Shown here piece by piece: positions 32,877 through 44,737 of a DNA stretch of 64,000 nt. Each line of letters begins with the position of its first letter. Within the stretch, counting starts at the first letter, position 1. The DNA lies in NCBI GenBank assembly GCA_014904985.1, contig MU129175.1:1-64000 (forward strand), given 5' to 3'. The notes beneath the pieces were generated by a model, which saw only the letters and a list, made by a program, of their open reading frames with translations, did no database searches and was not told where the DNA came from. The translations under genes and the position numbers were made by a program. The DNA comes from Hydnum rufescens UP504. Lineage: Eukaryota > Basidiomycota > Agaricomycetes > Cantharellales > Hydnaceae.

Positions 32877-35040
32877 TAAAGAAGGACCCGGGAGTGCCTA
32901 AATTAATCGCACTTAAGAAAAAGGAGAGAAATGTGAGGATTGTGCATTGGTAGCTATTTTTCACCGCTCATTTCATCGCAGCATGAGCCAGGCCACACCA
33001 AAGGCGACGTGACGATGGGTCCGCCCCCACCTCGAGCAGCGACCATTTCTTCCCTCGCAATATCCTCCAATTCGATGGCGGAGAGCATCCTAGAGTCTGG
33101 GGAGCCAGAGTCTTCACGTGGTCAACGAGACTCCACTGTTACAGCCCATGCCCACCAGTTTAGAAAAGTCCTGGAATTGTCCGACGTCATCATTCAGGTA
33201 GAGGCCTGAATCATCTGCTGGGAATTCCCTCCAATTCACCGCTGTCGATGATCTTAGGTATTAGATGCACGAGATCCTCTAGGATGTCGCAGTCGTATAG
33301 TTGAAGATGAGGTTCGAAAAGCAGGGAGGTGACAAAATGATGATATTGGCCCTGAATAAAACAGGCGAGCCTCAACTCTCTCTTATCGGTTTTTGGTGTT
33401 TGAACTCACTGTACAACGTACAATCAATGAAGACCTCGTCCCGAAGGAGAATGTACTGGCTTGGTTGCGATACCTTCGTCACGACTGTCCTACTGTGCCT
33501 CTCAAATCCTCGTCTTCCCAAGTTGCACCATTCGAAGCTCAGCACACAATCTTCATCCAAAAACAAGGGTGGCGCCCCGCATCTTCTCACCCTTCTTAAA
33601 TCCTACAGGCGTGCCCACACGTCGTTAACTGTAGGGATTGTTGGACCCCCTAATGTAGGCAAGTCGTCACTCATCAACTCCCTCTCCCGCCTGCGAGGGG
33701 GAGGGGGGGATGTCGTGAGGGTTGGGGCAAAACCCGGTGAGACGCGTGACATCAAGCAGGTCGGTATAGAGAAGGGGTTAAAGGTACTAGACATGCCTGG
33801 TATCGTATGGGGCGATTTCTTGGGTGATGGCTCCTCTGTCGGAAGCGGGGCTCCACGAATTGGGAGTTTGAATATGATGGGCGTCGAGTTTCTCGAAGAC
33901 CCCGTTGGCGCTGGTAAGCAATCGTGTTGTAACCTTTTTCACCCGGCTAATGTTCCTGATGTAGTGGAAGGGATCATTTCCCGTGTACCTCCTGAGACGT
34001 TGCAACGAATATATTCTGTCCCGCCATTCGCAACTGCAGCCGAATTTCTTGTAATGGTTGCTCTTTCTCGTGGGCGACTTGGAAAGGTACACTCTTATCC
34101 CCTACATGGGACAAAATTTACAAGTCCATCGCTTACAAATTGTCCAGGGCGGGGCACCGGATCAAGTAACCGCCGCCCGCTCAGTCCTGAACGACTGGAA
34201 TGCAGGCTCAATACCGTATCACACCGTTCCTCCCACAATCCATCCTTCATCCATACCCTCAGTGCCCCGTGCTGAAGCCGATCTCGGGCTCGAGAACCCC
34301 GCCGCTAACATGGATATCAATGATGGTTCCAAGCTGACAACTGCCGCAGATGTCGGCGCTGCCCAAATCGTGTCCAAGTTCAGCGAGCCGTTCGATCTCG
34401 CTGGATTGTTCTCTCTCACCGACAAGCTGTCCTCGATAATGATGAAGGGGAAGATGAAACAGGAGATGTCTCCACTATGGAAGGAATTGACGCCGACGTG
34501 GGTGTGGATGCAGCCCTAGAAGCAGACCCTATGCAACGAAGCTACATCAGAAGAAATGTATGGCAGAGCACTCCTTTACTTCGTATCATCTCCCTGACAT
34601 GTCTGTTCATCTAGCAGCGCAGCGACTTCCCAGTTCACTCGCCAAACAAACGGGCACATTCTCCAACAGCTTCCATCATTTCTCTCTCTACCAGTTGCTG
34701 CACCCGCAATACCGGAATCCGAGTTTGAGCAACGAAGCACCCGACCTGTCAAACTTCCCAAGCCAAAACGGGCGCGATACAACCCGAACGCACCTCTCGT
34801 CCTCGACTCCCATGAAGCCGAGGCAATGGCTGAGTCAAACCCCTCAATCGGAAGCGGCTGAGGGAGGAAGCCAAGCGCCGTAAGAAGGCACCGGAGGACA
34901 TGGTTGTCGATGACCAGGATGCACCCATCATCGACAAGATCCATGATGGATTTACACTCAAACCCAGTATCTCGGCTTTCGCTGTCCTCGCTGCGGAGGA
35001 TGTCCCCCTTCCTGCTGAAGACGAGGACGAGGAATTGTAG
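32877..35040 (+). pseudogene. Nucleostemin/GNL3-like circularly permuted GTPase, frameshifted
   Basis: It begins within the basic N-terminal region (ELKKDPGVPKLIALKKKERN) and continues through AHAHQFRKVLELSDVIIQ and VLDARDPLGCRSRIVEDEVR. G4 follows (LNKT/DLVP, across a GC-AG intron at 33,365-33,432), then GIVGPPNVGKSSLINSLSRL (G1), DMPGIVWG (G3), PPFATAAEFLVMVALSRGRL, AARSVLNDWNAGSIPYHT and a basic C-terminal tail (KRLREEAKRRKKAPED). The G4-G1-G3 order is diagnostic of the permuted YlqF/GNL3 family, nucleolar GTPases in 60S ribosome assembly. One extra base at about 33,327 and another shift near 33,540 break the frame, so it is damaged or mis-assembled. The N-terminal exon is not resolved. 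Confidence 0.78.
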
Positions 35041-35158
35041 AATTTTACATATACCCCTTTGGTACTGCCGTGCTCATTTTGTGTCTGGATCCTCTCAATG
35101 TTGACGTGCGCTCGAGTCAAGAATCAATATACTTCAGCATTATACATACGCATCTCCT

Positions 35159-36648
35159 TCATTGTAACATCTCGCTGACGCATTCCCACGTACCCCGAAG
35201 ATTCTCCTTCCAGAGTGTCACTTTTCCGTCCCCACAGCTCACAGCAAGAATGTTACCAGCGAGACTCCACGACACGCGCCACACAACGTCAGAGAATCTT
35301 CCCGGAGTGGGAATAGTAGTGCCCGCCGCACCAGGTGTTGCAGTTGATGCCGGACTCGGGTCCAGGGCAGTTTTGGTCCATGAACCCTGTGGCGAATCTT
35401 TTGTCCATATCAAAACTGTTTTATCCTACATGAGGGAAAGAGCCATTCCAGACTCGGGTCAGCCACTCCGAGTGTCATAGATATTGCAAGGTGCGAAGCA
35501 GACCTGAGACGCTGTTGCAATGTATGATCGCGGAAGCCCGATATTTGGTGCCCAGGCGACGTCTCGGACCCAGTCCGTGTGGCCCTCCAGTGTCTCCTCT
35601 TCGATCCACGCCTGGGTATCTTCTCGAAAGCCCCATATTTTTACGAGATTATCACAACCAGCGCTGGCAAAACGTTTGACGCCCTGCGGAGTCGCTGGTG
35701 GCGGCGGCTGTTGGGGATTGCTGGTGTTGGTGTTGTTGGCGCTGGTGTTCGAAGGTGCGGGAGTTATGAGTGAACCGGGAAGGACGGCGGGAGCCCAGGA
35801 GACAGCATTGCAGCCAATTGCATGGCCGTTAAAGATATCAGCGCTCCATGTGCTATCAGCTAAAATCATCACGAAAGATGGGGGCATCAATCGAGGCGAG
35901 AGAGTAAGATAAATGGAGAAGGAAAAAAATAAATCAAACCTTTGAACGTAAGCACGGAGAGTTTCCCATCCGAAGATGCGCACGCAACGATAGCCCCAAG
36001 TTCGTGAGGTGCCCATGAAACTGAATTTACTGTGGACGTTGCAAACAGTATGCAAGCGATGAGGCGGAGGGTTTACTGCTGCTGATCACGACTGTCAATC
36101 AGAAGAGGTTACCCACCAGACGCAGTATGCAGTGTGTGTTCCTTGATGCGAGACCACGATGCAGATTGGGAAGCTTGAGTGGAGGGCTGTTCCTTCCATA
36201 TCAGGACGCGCCCGTCATACGAACATGACGCGAGTATATGCCCGAATTTGGGATGCGCCCACGCAACCTGCCATACAGGCCCATTATGCCTACAAACCAG
36301 TCATTAATTCCAAAATGAGAACACCACAGCCTCCAGCGAATGCTACGATATACTGGAGTCCAGCGGAGACTAAAAAACAATACACACCCTTTAAGTGTCT
36401 GTCCCCCGCTCTGTCGTTGAGCTTCCCCATCGACAACGTCGAAAACTTTGATAGTACGGTCAGAAGAGCACGTCGCGAGACGTTTCCCGTAATAGTCAAG
36501 CTGAGCGTCGTGCTGCGAACGGAAGGAAGAGGAGGACGATTGGCGGGATTGTTCCGCCGCGAATGCATGAACGAAAACTCACTATCATGTCTTCGTGTCC
36601 AGTCTCCACTGGCGTTGATTCTGGAGGTTGAATGGCAGCCTTTGACAT
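35159..36648 (-). CDS. SEC13: SEC13, WD40 protein of COPII coat and nuclear pore
   Basis: It starts at ATG 36648 ([22 protein letters not shown], then a GTGAGT donor). Exons give [40 protein letters not shown] and [10 protein letters not shown], then [65 protein letters not shown] and the end [40 protein letters not shown]. This order of WD blades is that of SEC13, which pairs with SEC31 in COPII vesicle coats and with NUP145C at nuclear pores. Introns are short with good GT-AG borders and no frameshift was found. It is convergent with the GNL3-like gene. Confidence 0.9.
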
Positions 36649-36869
36649 AACGGATAGATCGCGCCCATTTCGTCAGTGTAGAGGGCACGGTCCTCGGGAA
36701 GAAAGCATACCATTCTCTATTATGACACGTCCCGGAAACGAGTGATATTTGCTTCCGGTGGAGGCTGGGGCCGCACTCTGTAGCGCCCCCCATCGAGGAA
36801 AATTTTTATGACACCGGACAAGATCCAGAATAGCCAGAAAATACAGCAACAACATTCTTGTAACAAATA

Positions 36870-39800
36870 TTACAAATTGGCAGACGAAGGGACCACTCCA
36901 TGCGAAGAGCCCAAGATACTCTTCAAGAACGCATCAGAACTAGGCGCCCTTCCAAGGAACGACTAAACGGTTACACATGAGCTGGAGTGAAACAATTGGC
37001 TGTGAATTTTAGAAGGTCATTACCTTGAGAGACTCCATCTCGTCGCGACTTCCCCCTGGAAGCAGGATCTCCTTCCGATAGCGCTGGCCTAGATAAGGGA
37101 GATCTGAGTACCCTACAAAGTCCAGATGGCCGAGATCCCCTCACCTGATGCATGGTTCATTGGATCTTTAGAGAACACGGCATGGTACATATCTGCGGAG
37201 AACACCTAAGATGGAAGGGTGGTATTTCGGCGACCCAAATTCAGAACCAAGAGACGGGACGAACCTGAGAGTAAAGGTACCCATAGTATCCAGCATCGTA
37301 CCCTGGAGTGTATCGAGGTCACAGAGGTGCAATTCCTCAGAAACGGAAGCAGGCCTATAGCCGAAGAACGATGATTTCAAACCACTGACCTCCCACGATA
37401 TGCCCAAAAGAGCCTTGCCCAGGGGTGATCTGGTCACCTGTCTTGACGAGAGATATATCTTCCCTCATATCGCACCACAATTTGCTATAATCCACTTGAC
37501 CTAAAGAAACCGCCTTGATATTAATGTTCTGTTTTGCGGTCACGAAGACGGCGACAACAAACCATCAAACTTCTCGGTATGGACTTTCAAGTCAAATAGG
37601 CCAAAGAAGAGTTGTCGCAAGGAGAAAAGACCAATGTTAACATAGCGACTGACAATGAAGTAATCAACCAATCAATCTTGCAATAGAACGCGAACGCCCA
37701 ATGCATACCTCGCGACAAGACATACCTTTTGATTAGCTTCTCGATAAGTTGATTACTAAGCGGCTCCCCAGTCTTGTAGTGACTCGAGATCCGCTTCAGA
37801 ACTTGAGGTTCCCAGCACCTGATACCGAACAGCATACCAAATGATCACATCCGATTATCACCCATGACCACGAGTGAAGACACGAAGGAAAACGAACCAA
37901 TTCTCCAGCATTTGCGAAGGTGCCTCTACGAAATCGCGTGCAACCCTACGCTCCGATAGGGATGAAAGCAAGAAAGAAGTCCGTCAGTGATCAGATAATC
38001 CAGAATGCGATGTCGGCCAGGAAAAAGGACACACTGTGTTCCATGGAATCGCCCAAATGTGGTTCTAGAAAGCAAACCGTGGAACACGTGGCCCATCTCG
38101 TGCATGAACGTCACTGCGTCGTCGTGCCTGGGGTGTATTCAACAGGTCAGGGGATATCAAATTGATTGGCTCACAATGACGGAGTGAAAACCATACCGCA
38201 TCAGAGCAGGCCGATCAGGTGTTGGTTTCGCTAAATTAGCCACCATCGCAGCAACAGGGTAATTCCGAGTGCCATCGTCTTTCAAGTAGCCTTGTATGAG
38301 GCCCCAGACTGCAGCATGACTATATTTATTTTCTGCAGAAACACTCGTCTGTAAACATAAAAATGTGGATGACAACGATGAAGGAAATACCTCGTGGGTA
38401 GAGATCTAGATACACATCGCCTAGGAAATCTCTTCATTCTTGGCGCCAGCCTCCCATACTTCAAAGTGCTGAACATCTGATGGGTTGCGTTTCTGAGCTT
38501 TGGAAAGAGAGCCAAAAAAGAAATTGACGAACCAGGGTGCCAGAGGCTGGCGTTCGCTGTCGAATCACGGAAGCGGACGCCCAGAAGCTCCTGATAAATC
38601 TGAAGGATCGCTGGAACAACGACGCCCACTGGGAAATACTCCTTGACAAGGTTGTCGTCGAGATCCAAGGACTCCTCAACAAATGCATTGTCGTAGTATC
38701 TTGAGGTAAGGGGTCATCAGGATATCTCAGGGTCGCGCAGGCCGTGAAAAAACACATACCTATAATCCCTTCGTGATTGGAAACGAATGTCAGCTGCGCT
38801 AGGACGATAAAAAACAAACGCTCCTCTCACCAGATGTAGAAGGTATTATCAATCGGATACCCGAACTTGGTATGTCGAACGTTCTTGATCTTTAGCAGGG
38901 CATCGCGCTCTGTAATCAAATATTAGAATTGGCACCTGCGAATTCCGCCAAAAAGTTTCGCATTGGCTGACCTTTGAGCCCGACAGGAGTAAGCTTTACG
39001 CGAAGGTCCCCCAGGAACTAAAATCACGAAGTTAAATAGAGGAAAGAACATGAGAGAGAGCCCTGACCACGTACATCCTTGACTGCGTCCCCAGTCTTGA
39101 TCATCTTGTCCTCTTCGACGTAGTCTGCCCATGTCTTGTAATTCATCAGAGCAGCCAGTCTCCGGCGGAGATCAAGAGCCTTGGTTAAGAGGGGGACATT
39201 AATCTCCAGTTTACTCTCGGATGCTTGCAGCGCCCTTTTGCGCGTTTCAGGGTCGTGAGCGTGTTTGAACTGAGTCGAACGGTTAGTATCATCGGCATCC
39301 AATGCATCGTTGGACAGGACATACGACGGGCATAATATCGGGTGTTTTGAAAGTGACGACGAAGAGTTCTGTGCCATCTTCTGCAGTCCGCTTATTGTAC
39401 CCTTTAATGACATCCTCGGGGACACCATTTAATTCTCTATAAATGTAACATTAAGAGAACCGACTAAACGAGCCACTGTAGAAATCTCACTGTCGAGTAA
39501 ATAAGATCGTTCCCTTTTCCTCGTTAAAGTTTTTCTGCGCGAATGGAAGTCAGGATGTGATCGCAGTCGAGCAGAAATCACACTGACAGAGAACTCAGTG
39601 CAAGTGTTAGAAAGATCTTTCTTGAGCTGTGGATAATTTACATGGTTAGGGGAGTATAGCTAGGATTGGATGACAGCTTACGATCTTCAATTGCTCTCGG
39701 GTCTCTTCGGGGAGATCAAGGCCATTCCTCTTTCCCTCTAGGAGCATCTTTTCGACAAGACGAAGCTCTTCAGAAGTGAGTTTCTGACCCGAACTATCAA

Positions 39801-40302
39801 TGTGGGCCTTGGCATCTTTCAGGGCCTGGAACACGTCGAGCCGCATTGAACTCTCGATTCCATATTCATTCAGGCGCTGCTCAGCGGCATTCGCGGCATT
39901 TCGTAGTTGCTCGTTTGTGGAGACGTACTGATAGAACGTGAGTGGACCAGTGGCGTTTTCAATAAGCGCCTCTTCTTTGGCGAGCTCGAGAAAGACAGAT
40001 GAAAAGGTGCGTTGGGATGGGGGCAAGGTCGCGATGTGATCGCGCATGGTGCGAGAATCATTGATGCTGGACGCTGTGATTGATTCGATGTCGCCGGCAC
40101 TGTGGTTCCATTGTATAGGTGCTCTTGGGGCCTTGAGCTTGGGGTCGAGCGCGGCGTCTGACATATTGAAAGAGAAGAAACGTTGGGTGCCGCGGAGAGA
40201 AAGTGAAATTCCAACGAAAGCGGTGAATGCAGAGAGTGAGAGACTCAGTCGCTTTGATCTGAGGAAACCAGCTGTAGCAGCCCTGGGAAGACCAGGTCTC
40301 AT
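36870..40302 (-). CDS. M3 metallopeptidase (thimet oligopeptidase/saccharolysin-like)
   Basis: It starts at ATG 40302 with an Arg/Ser-rich presequence (MRPGLPRAATAGFLRSKRLS). A second Met at about 40,164 (MSDAALDPKLKAPRAPIQWN) would give a form without it. Exons follow with MRLDVFQALKDAKAHIDSSG, DLRRRLAALMNYKTWADYVE and EYFPVGVVVPAILQIYQELL. The zinc site is FMHEMGHVFHGL (about 38,083-38,110, HExxH), followed by TTFGRFHGTQVARDFVEAPS, CWEPQVLKRISSHYKTGEPL and the end QRYRKEILLPGGSRDEMESL. These peptidases degrade short peptides in cytosol and mitochondria. All joints I checked keep phase, so it looks intact. Pieces of this gene occur inverted at 5,975, 8,430, 21,061 and 23,949. Confidence 0.9.
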
Positions 40303-40481
40303 CCAGGTGTTTACGTAAAAATCGGTCGCACCTGTGACACCTCAGTGTGACCATCCCCCTGCGCCCAATGGTCGGCATCGACAATTGTTGTTAATGACCT
40401 TTCCGTACCATGCTTTGACCCGCAGATTCAAAGTGACCCTATTCCCATAGTCAGGCCCTGTCCATGTGGTACTCTCTTCAG

Positions 40482-40922
40482 TTACGCGTCTTTCAGGGTG
40501 GAGCGGAGGAAACTTTTCGCTGTGTCTTCTGCTTTCCTTTTGGTCTCTTTTGGCACGTCGTCACAGAGAGAGGCCAGGGTTGACAACTCTGTGACGGACT
40601 GCCAATCTTGGGTCTGATCGATTTTCGATAACCAATGGACTTTCGTATATGTGACAATCAGGTAAAATCTAGCATCACAAGTTGGTCTCGTCTCCACCAC
40701 CGGTCCGACCCAACATCCATGTGGGCCATGCACTGGGGACCACATGAAAAGCTCTAAGACTCTAGGTGCTAATATAACAACACCAACCTGCCCCCCTCTC
40801 TGCTGGCCGCCACTGCGTTTGACTTGAACACCGGGTAGGATGCCGGTATGGGTCTGTGGTAAAGAATCCGTCGTCTGCATATAATGCATTGGGCACTCCA
40901 TTTTTAGTCTACGAGCCATCAT
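40482..40922 (-). CDS. Hypothetical protein
   Basis: An open frame of 146 residues. The C-terminal part (TYTKVHWLSKIDQTQDWQSV, then CDDVPKETKRKAEDTAKSFL) looks like real helical protein. The centre may contain an intron (GTTGGT...CCCCAG, about 40,737-40,789). It lies upstream of, and in the same direction as, the M3 gene. No family is recognised. Confidence 0.4.
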   Translation of the reverse strand: MMARRLKMECPMHYMQTTDSLPQTHTGILPGVQVKRSGGQQRGGQVGVVILAPRVLELFMWSPVHGPHGCWVGPVVETRPTCDARFYLIVTYTKVHWLSKIDQTQDWQSVTELSTLASLCDDVPKETKRKAEDTAKSFLRSTLKDA

Positions 40923-41892
40923 GACCGTTATTATTTAGATTCGCTTCATAGTTTCTTATAGGAATCAATGGTACAGTATGTCAGGTCCGGAAAATCCGAA
41001 ATTCCGTGTGAATTCTATTCCGAAGCCTCAATTCTTTCCCGGTCCACGATGGCAACCACGCAGCTCGTTGAAGGCTACGAAGGAAGTTGGAGGCACCTCC
41101 AACTCTGCAGCCCTGTCATCATTTTCTTCGCACTTCCTTTTGAGTATCGGCCCTCGAAATAACACGTGTACTCCGGCGCGTGAATGTGACCTTCCACAAG
41201 GCTGCTCCCGTCTTCTCGACCATGGGCGCGACCGTAATCTTCCCCTTGTCTAACCAAACATCGCCGAATTCTCCACATTCACTTCCTATACTCCTCAGAG
41301 GCTGAACCGTATTTCGGAGATACTAATAATCAATCTTAGAAAGCTGTCTGTTAAGCTACCTTTACCCATATATATCAACACCCTACATCATTCATTGCCT
41401 TCCTGTGTATGGAGGCGGCCGATAATTCACCAATGCATTTTTCTAGTGTCAATGTTTCCTGTTGCAGTTAGTCAATAGCCCCTCCTCAAGGTCACCACAG
41501 TGAACATTCTTGATAACATATCTTTCTTCAAATGTCCGACAGTCATATATGTGGCATAGTAGCCTAACAGTGGTAACCAACATATTGCGCAGATGAAATC
41601 CAGCAAAGGTATACATCAAAACATGGAAGGGGTGGGATGAATGAGACAGGCTGCCTGCGTGATTTACAACTCCGAGGAGAGAAACGATGGAAGAACAATG
41701 AATGGTACGGTATGGTACACATGACATTGTACGTTAAGGGAATACTTTTGTCTTGACGAAGATAGGTCGTCGAGGGAGCCATGAGAACACTAACCCCTCA
41801 TTCATGGGCGCCTTACGATTCCGTGACCTGTTTTGTACCATCCCCACCTGTTTCCGACGGGGCACGCGGTATGAACTCGAGGTGCGAGATGA
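40923..41892. other. Intergenic, no gene supported
   Basis: Short open frames on both strands (for example 41,075-41,278 minus, with CLVRQGEDYGRAHGREDGSS) lack any recognisable domain. No repeat was noted. Confidence 0.35.
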
Positions 41893-44737
41893 TCAGGGGC
41901 CATACTACATAGAAGTAAAGTAGACCAGTTCGTCAATCACACATTCATCCCGACACATTTTATCTGACATATGAAATAAGGCTTACCTTCCTCTATTCAC
42001 CAAACGAATAATGACCAGCAGTGTTATTCACAAATAAAGAACGAAATAAAAAGAACGTCAGCCACGCACCAAACCCAGGATGACGACCGAGTCGGATCTG
42101 CTGGAAGACATTACGCATGGCATCGCTCGATCTGATCTCCGACCAGTTGGCGAGGAAGAAATCGACTTGCACCTTCAGAATGTCCACATTAACACTCTGT
42201 AGAACAATCGAGGCAACAAACATGAAGGGCCATGCATCATCTCACCTTGCGCACATCCTCGAACGCTGCCGAAAAGGACGAAAACGCCTCGTACGGGACA
42301 TTCGCCACTGTGAGACTCTTGAGGATATGCTAGCGATACGTACGCAGCTATGTAAGTGCATCAGGATACCGACCCCAGTCGAGAATGGCTCACATCAAAC
42401 GCCCGCTTTCGAAGCTCTGTCAGGCCCAGTTCTACGAGAAGAACGAACCATCAAAGAGTGCTCTTCGGAGAAAGACTCCAAATCCAATCGCAAATGGAAG
42501 AAAAAATTTCCAATCACTCACTATCAGCTAATCGATAACACGCTTTCGCAGAGCACGGCGCCGGCTTCCCAGGATTCGCTCCCATCCACGCCTTGATCCA
42601 CTCCTTCCGCGACCGATGCAGCGCCTCGCCGTTCTCGCCCAGCAGGGGATGGTTCGCTGTATGGCCATGGCCGTGCCCACCACCGTGGGTGTGGTTATTG
42701 TAGGGCGGCTGTTGACCCTGCAACGAGCTCGAGGATGCCGTGCGTTGCTGCTGTTGTTGGGAGAGCGGCGGTTGAGACGCGCTCGTACTGAAGGGAGGCG
42801 GAGACGGGGGCCCAAAGCTTGCATTATTCCAAGAGAGGAATTGAGTGTAGGGCGCGCCAGGGTGATTGGCGGTGGTTGCTTCCCGAGGAATTCAGACGTC
42901 AGGGGGAGAAGACGATCCCGTCGGTGTATAACTGATCATAATGAAGTTGGAAGAATTCTTTTTCATGAACAGAATCGAAAAACTCACGTAATAGAGGACT
43001 GCAAAATATGTAACATATTCACATTCCTTGACGATTACCTTGGTCTTCTTAGGACCAGGAATGCTTGCTTCATCACCAGACACTCCCTCACCCCTGGGGC
43101 CTACGAAGTTGAAACGGTCAGATCTGAACGAGGATGAGGGGCGGGCGATAATTCGCACCTCTTGCCCTATGGGCACCGCGCTCTCTGTCTTTAGGAGAGG
43201 CATCGACATTCCGCACAGTACTGGCGCCATCGTCTGTCGTTTGATTTTGCCCTGCGCTGGCATCCTCCTCAGAATCACCGCCGCTCTCGCCATCAGCATT
43301 ATGGCCATTCTCCTCGTCTTGGGCTTCTTCCGCGCCATGAGGCGCCTCATCATCAAGTGGAGTCTGCGCGCGCGTGACCGTAGCTGTCGAGGCACCGCTA
43401 TCCCTATCCACATCATCCGGAAGCGTCGTATTAATGATAGAGTTTACCGCAGTACTACTAGAAGGGGGATCGAAGGACGTGGTGGAATTTCGTGGATTGA
43501 AATAGAGACCAGGTTGTTGTTGGTTGTGCTGCGAGGCGATGGGTGTAGATGGCGTATTGGCGTCGTCTTCGTCGTCGGCTGATTCATCCGAGTCATCGAA
43601 TGCTTCCCTATCATCGTCCGAGTCGATGGTGTCTTCATATTCTCCGCCATCGGCAATAGAGAGGGAGATCGAATCGGATCTCCGTCGACCGGTCGAAGAC
43701 TTACCGACGCTGGTGGTATCCGACGCAGCCTCGGCGAATCCTGCTGAAAACACTAACAGATAACAAAGAAAGGGGTCGTCAGGAGAGTCGTCCAGTTTTG
43801 TGTGAAACTGGAACACTGGAACACGAACTAGTGTTGAAATAATCGACGCGTTGGAGAATACGCTTTGCGGCATATATGATTCGCGCTGGTTTCGCGCGTC
43901 TGCCCTTTTTGATGCGCCGCGCTGGCAGGATGAACGCAACATCGGAATACACAGGGTCATCGAACAGGCCACCTACTGCGTCCATAAGCTCCCGCGGGAC
44001 AGCCTTTATGGGAACCGCAGGTACAGGAGAAGGGGGCGAGGGCGACGAGGTGATATTGCATATAATGAGGAAGGCATCGACGTGACGGACAGTATTGGGG
44101 TTATAGAAGACTGCATCACGCTTCGCGAATTGTGCCCAGCCCCAGTTCGCAGTCTTGTATGAGAATGCATGATCGCACGCTTCTTTGGTGGATGAGAGAG
44201 GGCCACGATTTACGCTGAAAATTGATGGATAATTAATAGAGAAGAGAGGAGGAAGAGAATGGATTTGTACTTTCGAACTTCAAAGCTGAATTTGAACAGT
44301 CCCTCCCGAACCCACCTAGTTAATATCAGTCATCGCGCATGGTCCGTTATGCGAGCAGCAGAATCGACGCACTTTCCGTTAATGGCTCGCTCCTTCTCTT
44401 CTTCAGTCGGTTCGCACGATAGGTAGAGAGAAACAAAGTTACCTCCTTCGTGTCCGCTGCCACGTCACTTCAGGACGAAATCAGGCCCTGGGGAGGAAAT
44501 GATTTACCTATTGGCGTAGAAGAGAACTTGCCAACGGCTGGAACATTGACAAATTTCATTCCTATTGAACTCTTGCACTGCATGAATATTGACGCACCCT
44601 CCGCCAAATTTGATGCTTTTCGTAACTTTGCTCTTGAGCTCGCCCTTTGAAGAGTCGAAGAGTTGCTTGAGGCCTCTTACCGTCCATTCGAGGGTTGTTG
44701 TTGTGCTTTCTGAATACTCAGCAGCGCTGTGGTCCAT
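41893..44737 (-). CDS. MATH-like and BTB/POZ domain protein
   Basis: The N-terminal part (from ATG 44737; the true start may be further upstream) has TTTTLEWTVRGLKQLFDSSK, a WQVLFYA strand, and NFVSLYLSCEPTEEEKERAI, which fits a MATH/TRAF-like fold. BTB then begins with FDDPVYSDVAFILPARRI and IIYAAKRILQRVDYFNT. It is interrupted by a long acidic, Ser/Thr/Gln-rich insert (about 43,120-43,740) and resumes with VIVKECEYVTYFAVLYY and IYTDGIVFSP. A Gln/His/Gly-rich linker, a CYRLAD stretch, LTVRNVPYEAFSSFSAAFED and RMDFFLANWSEIRSSDAMRN follow. The end appears to use a 6-nt exon (41,987-41,992) to give WRKYGP. Such proteins usually serve as CUL3 substrate adaptors. Product and exon ends are partly inferred. 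Confidence 0.75.

Noticed and set aside
43028..43582. 184-residue plus-strand frame
   Set aside because: It is antisense to the acidic, low-complexity insert of the BTB gene, whose motifs are clear on the minus strand.
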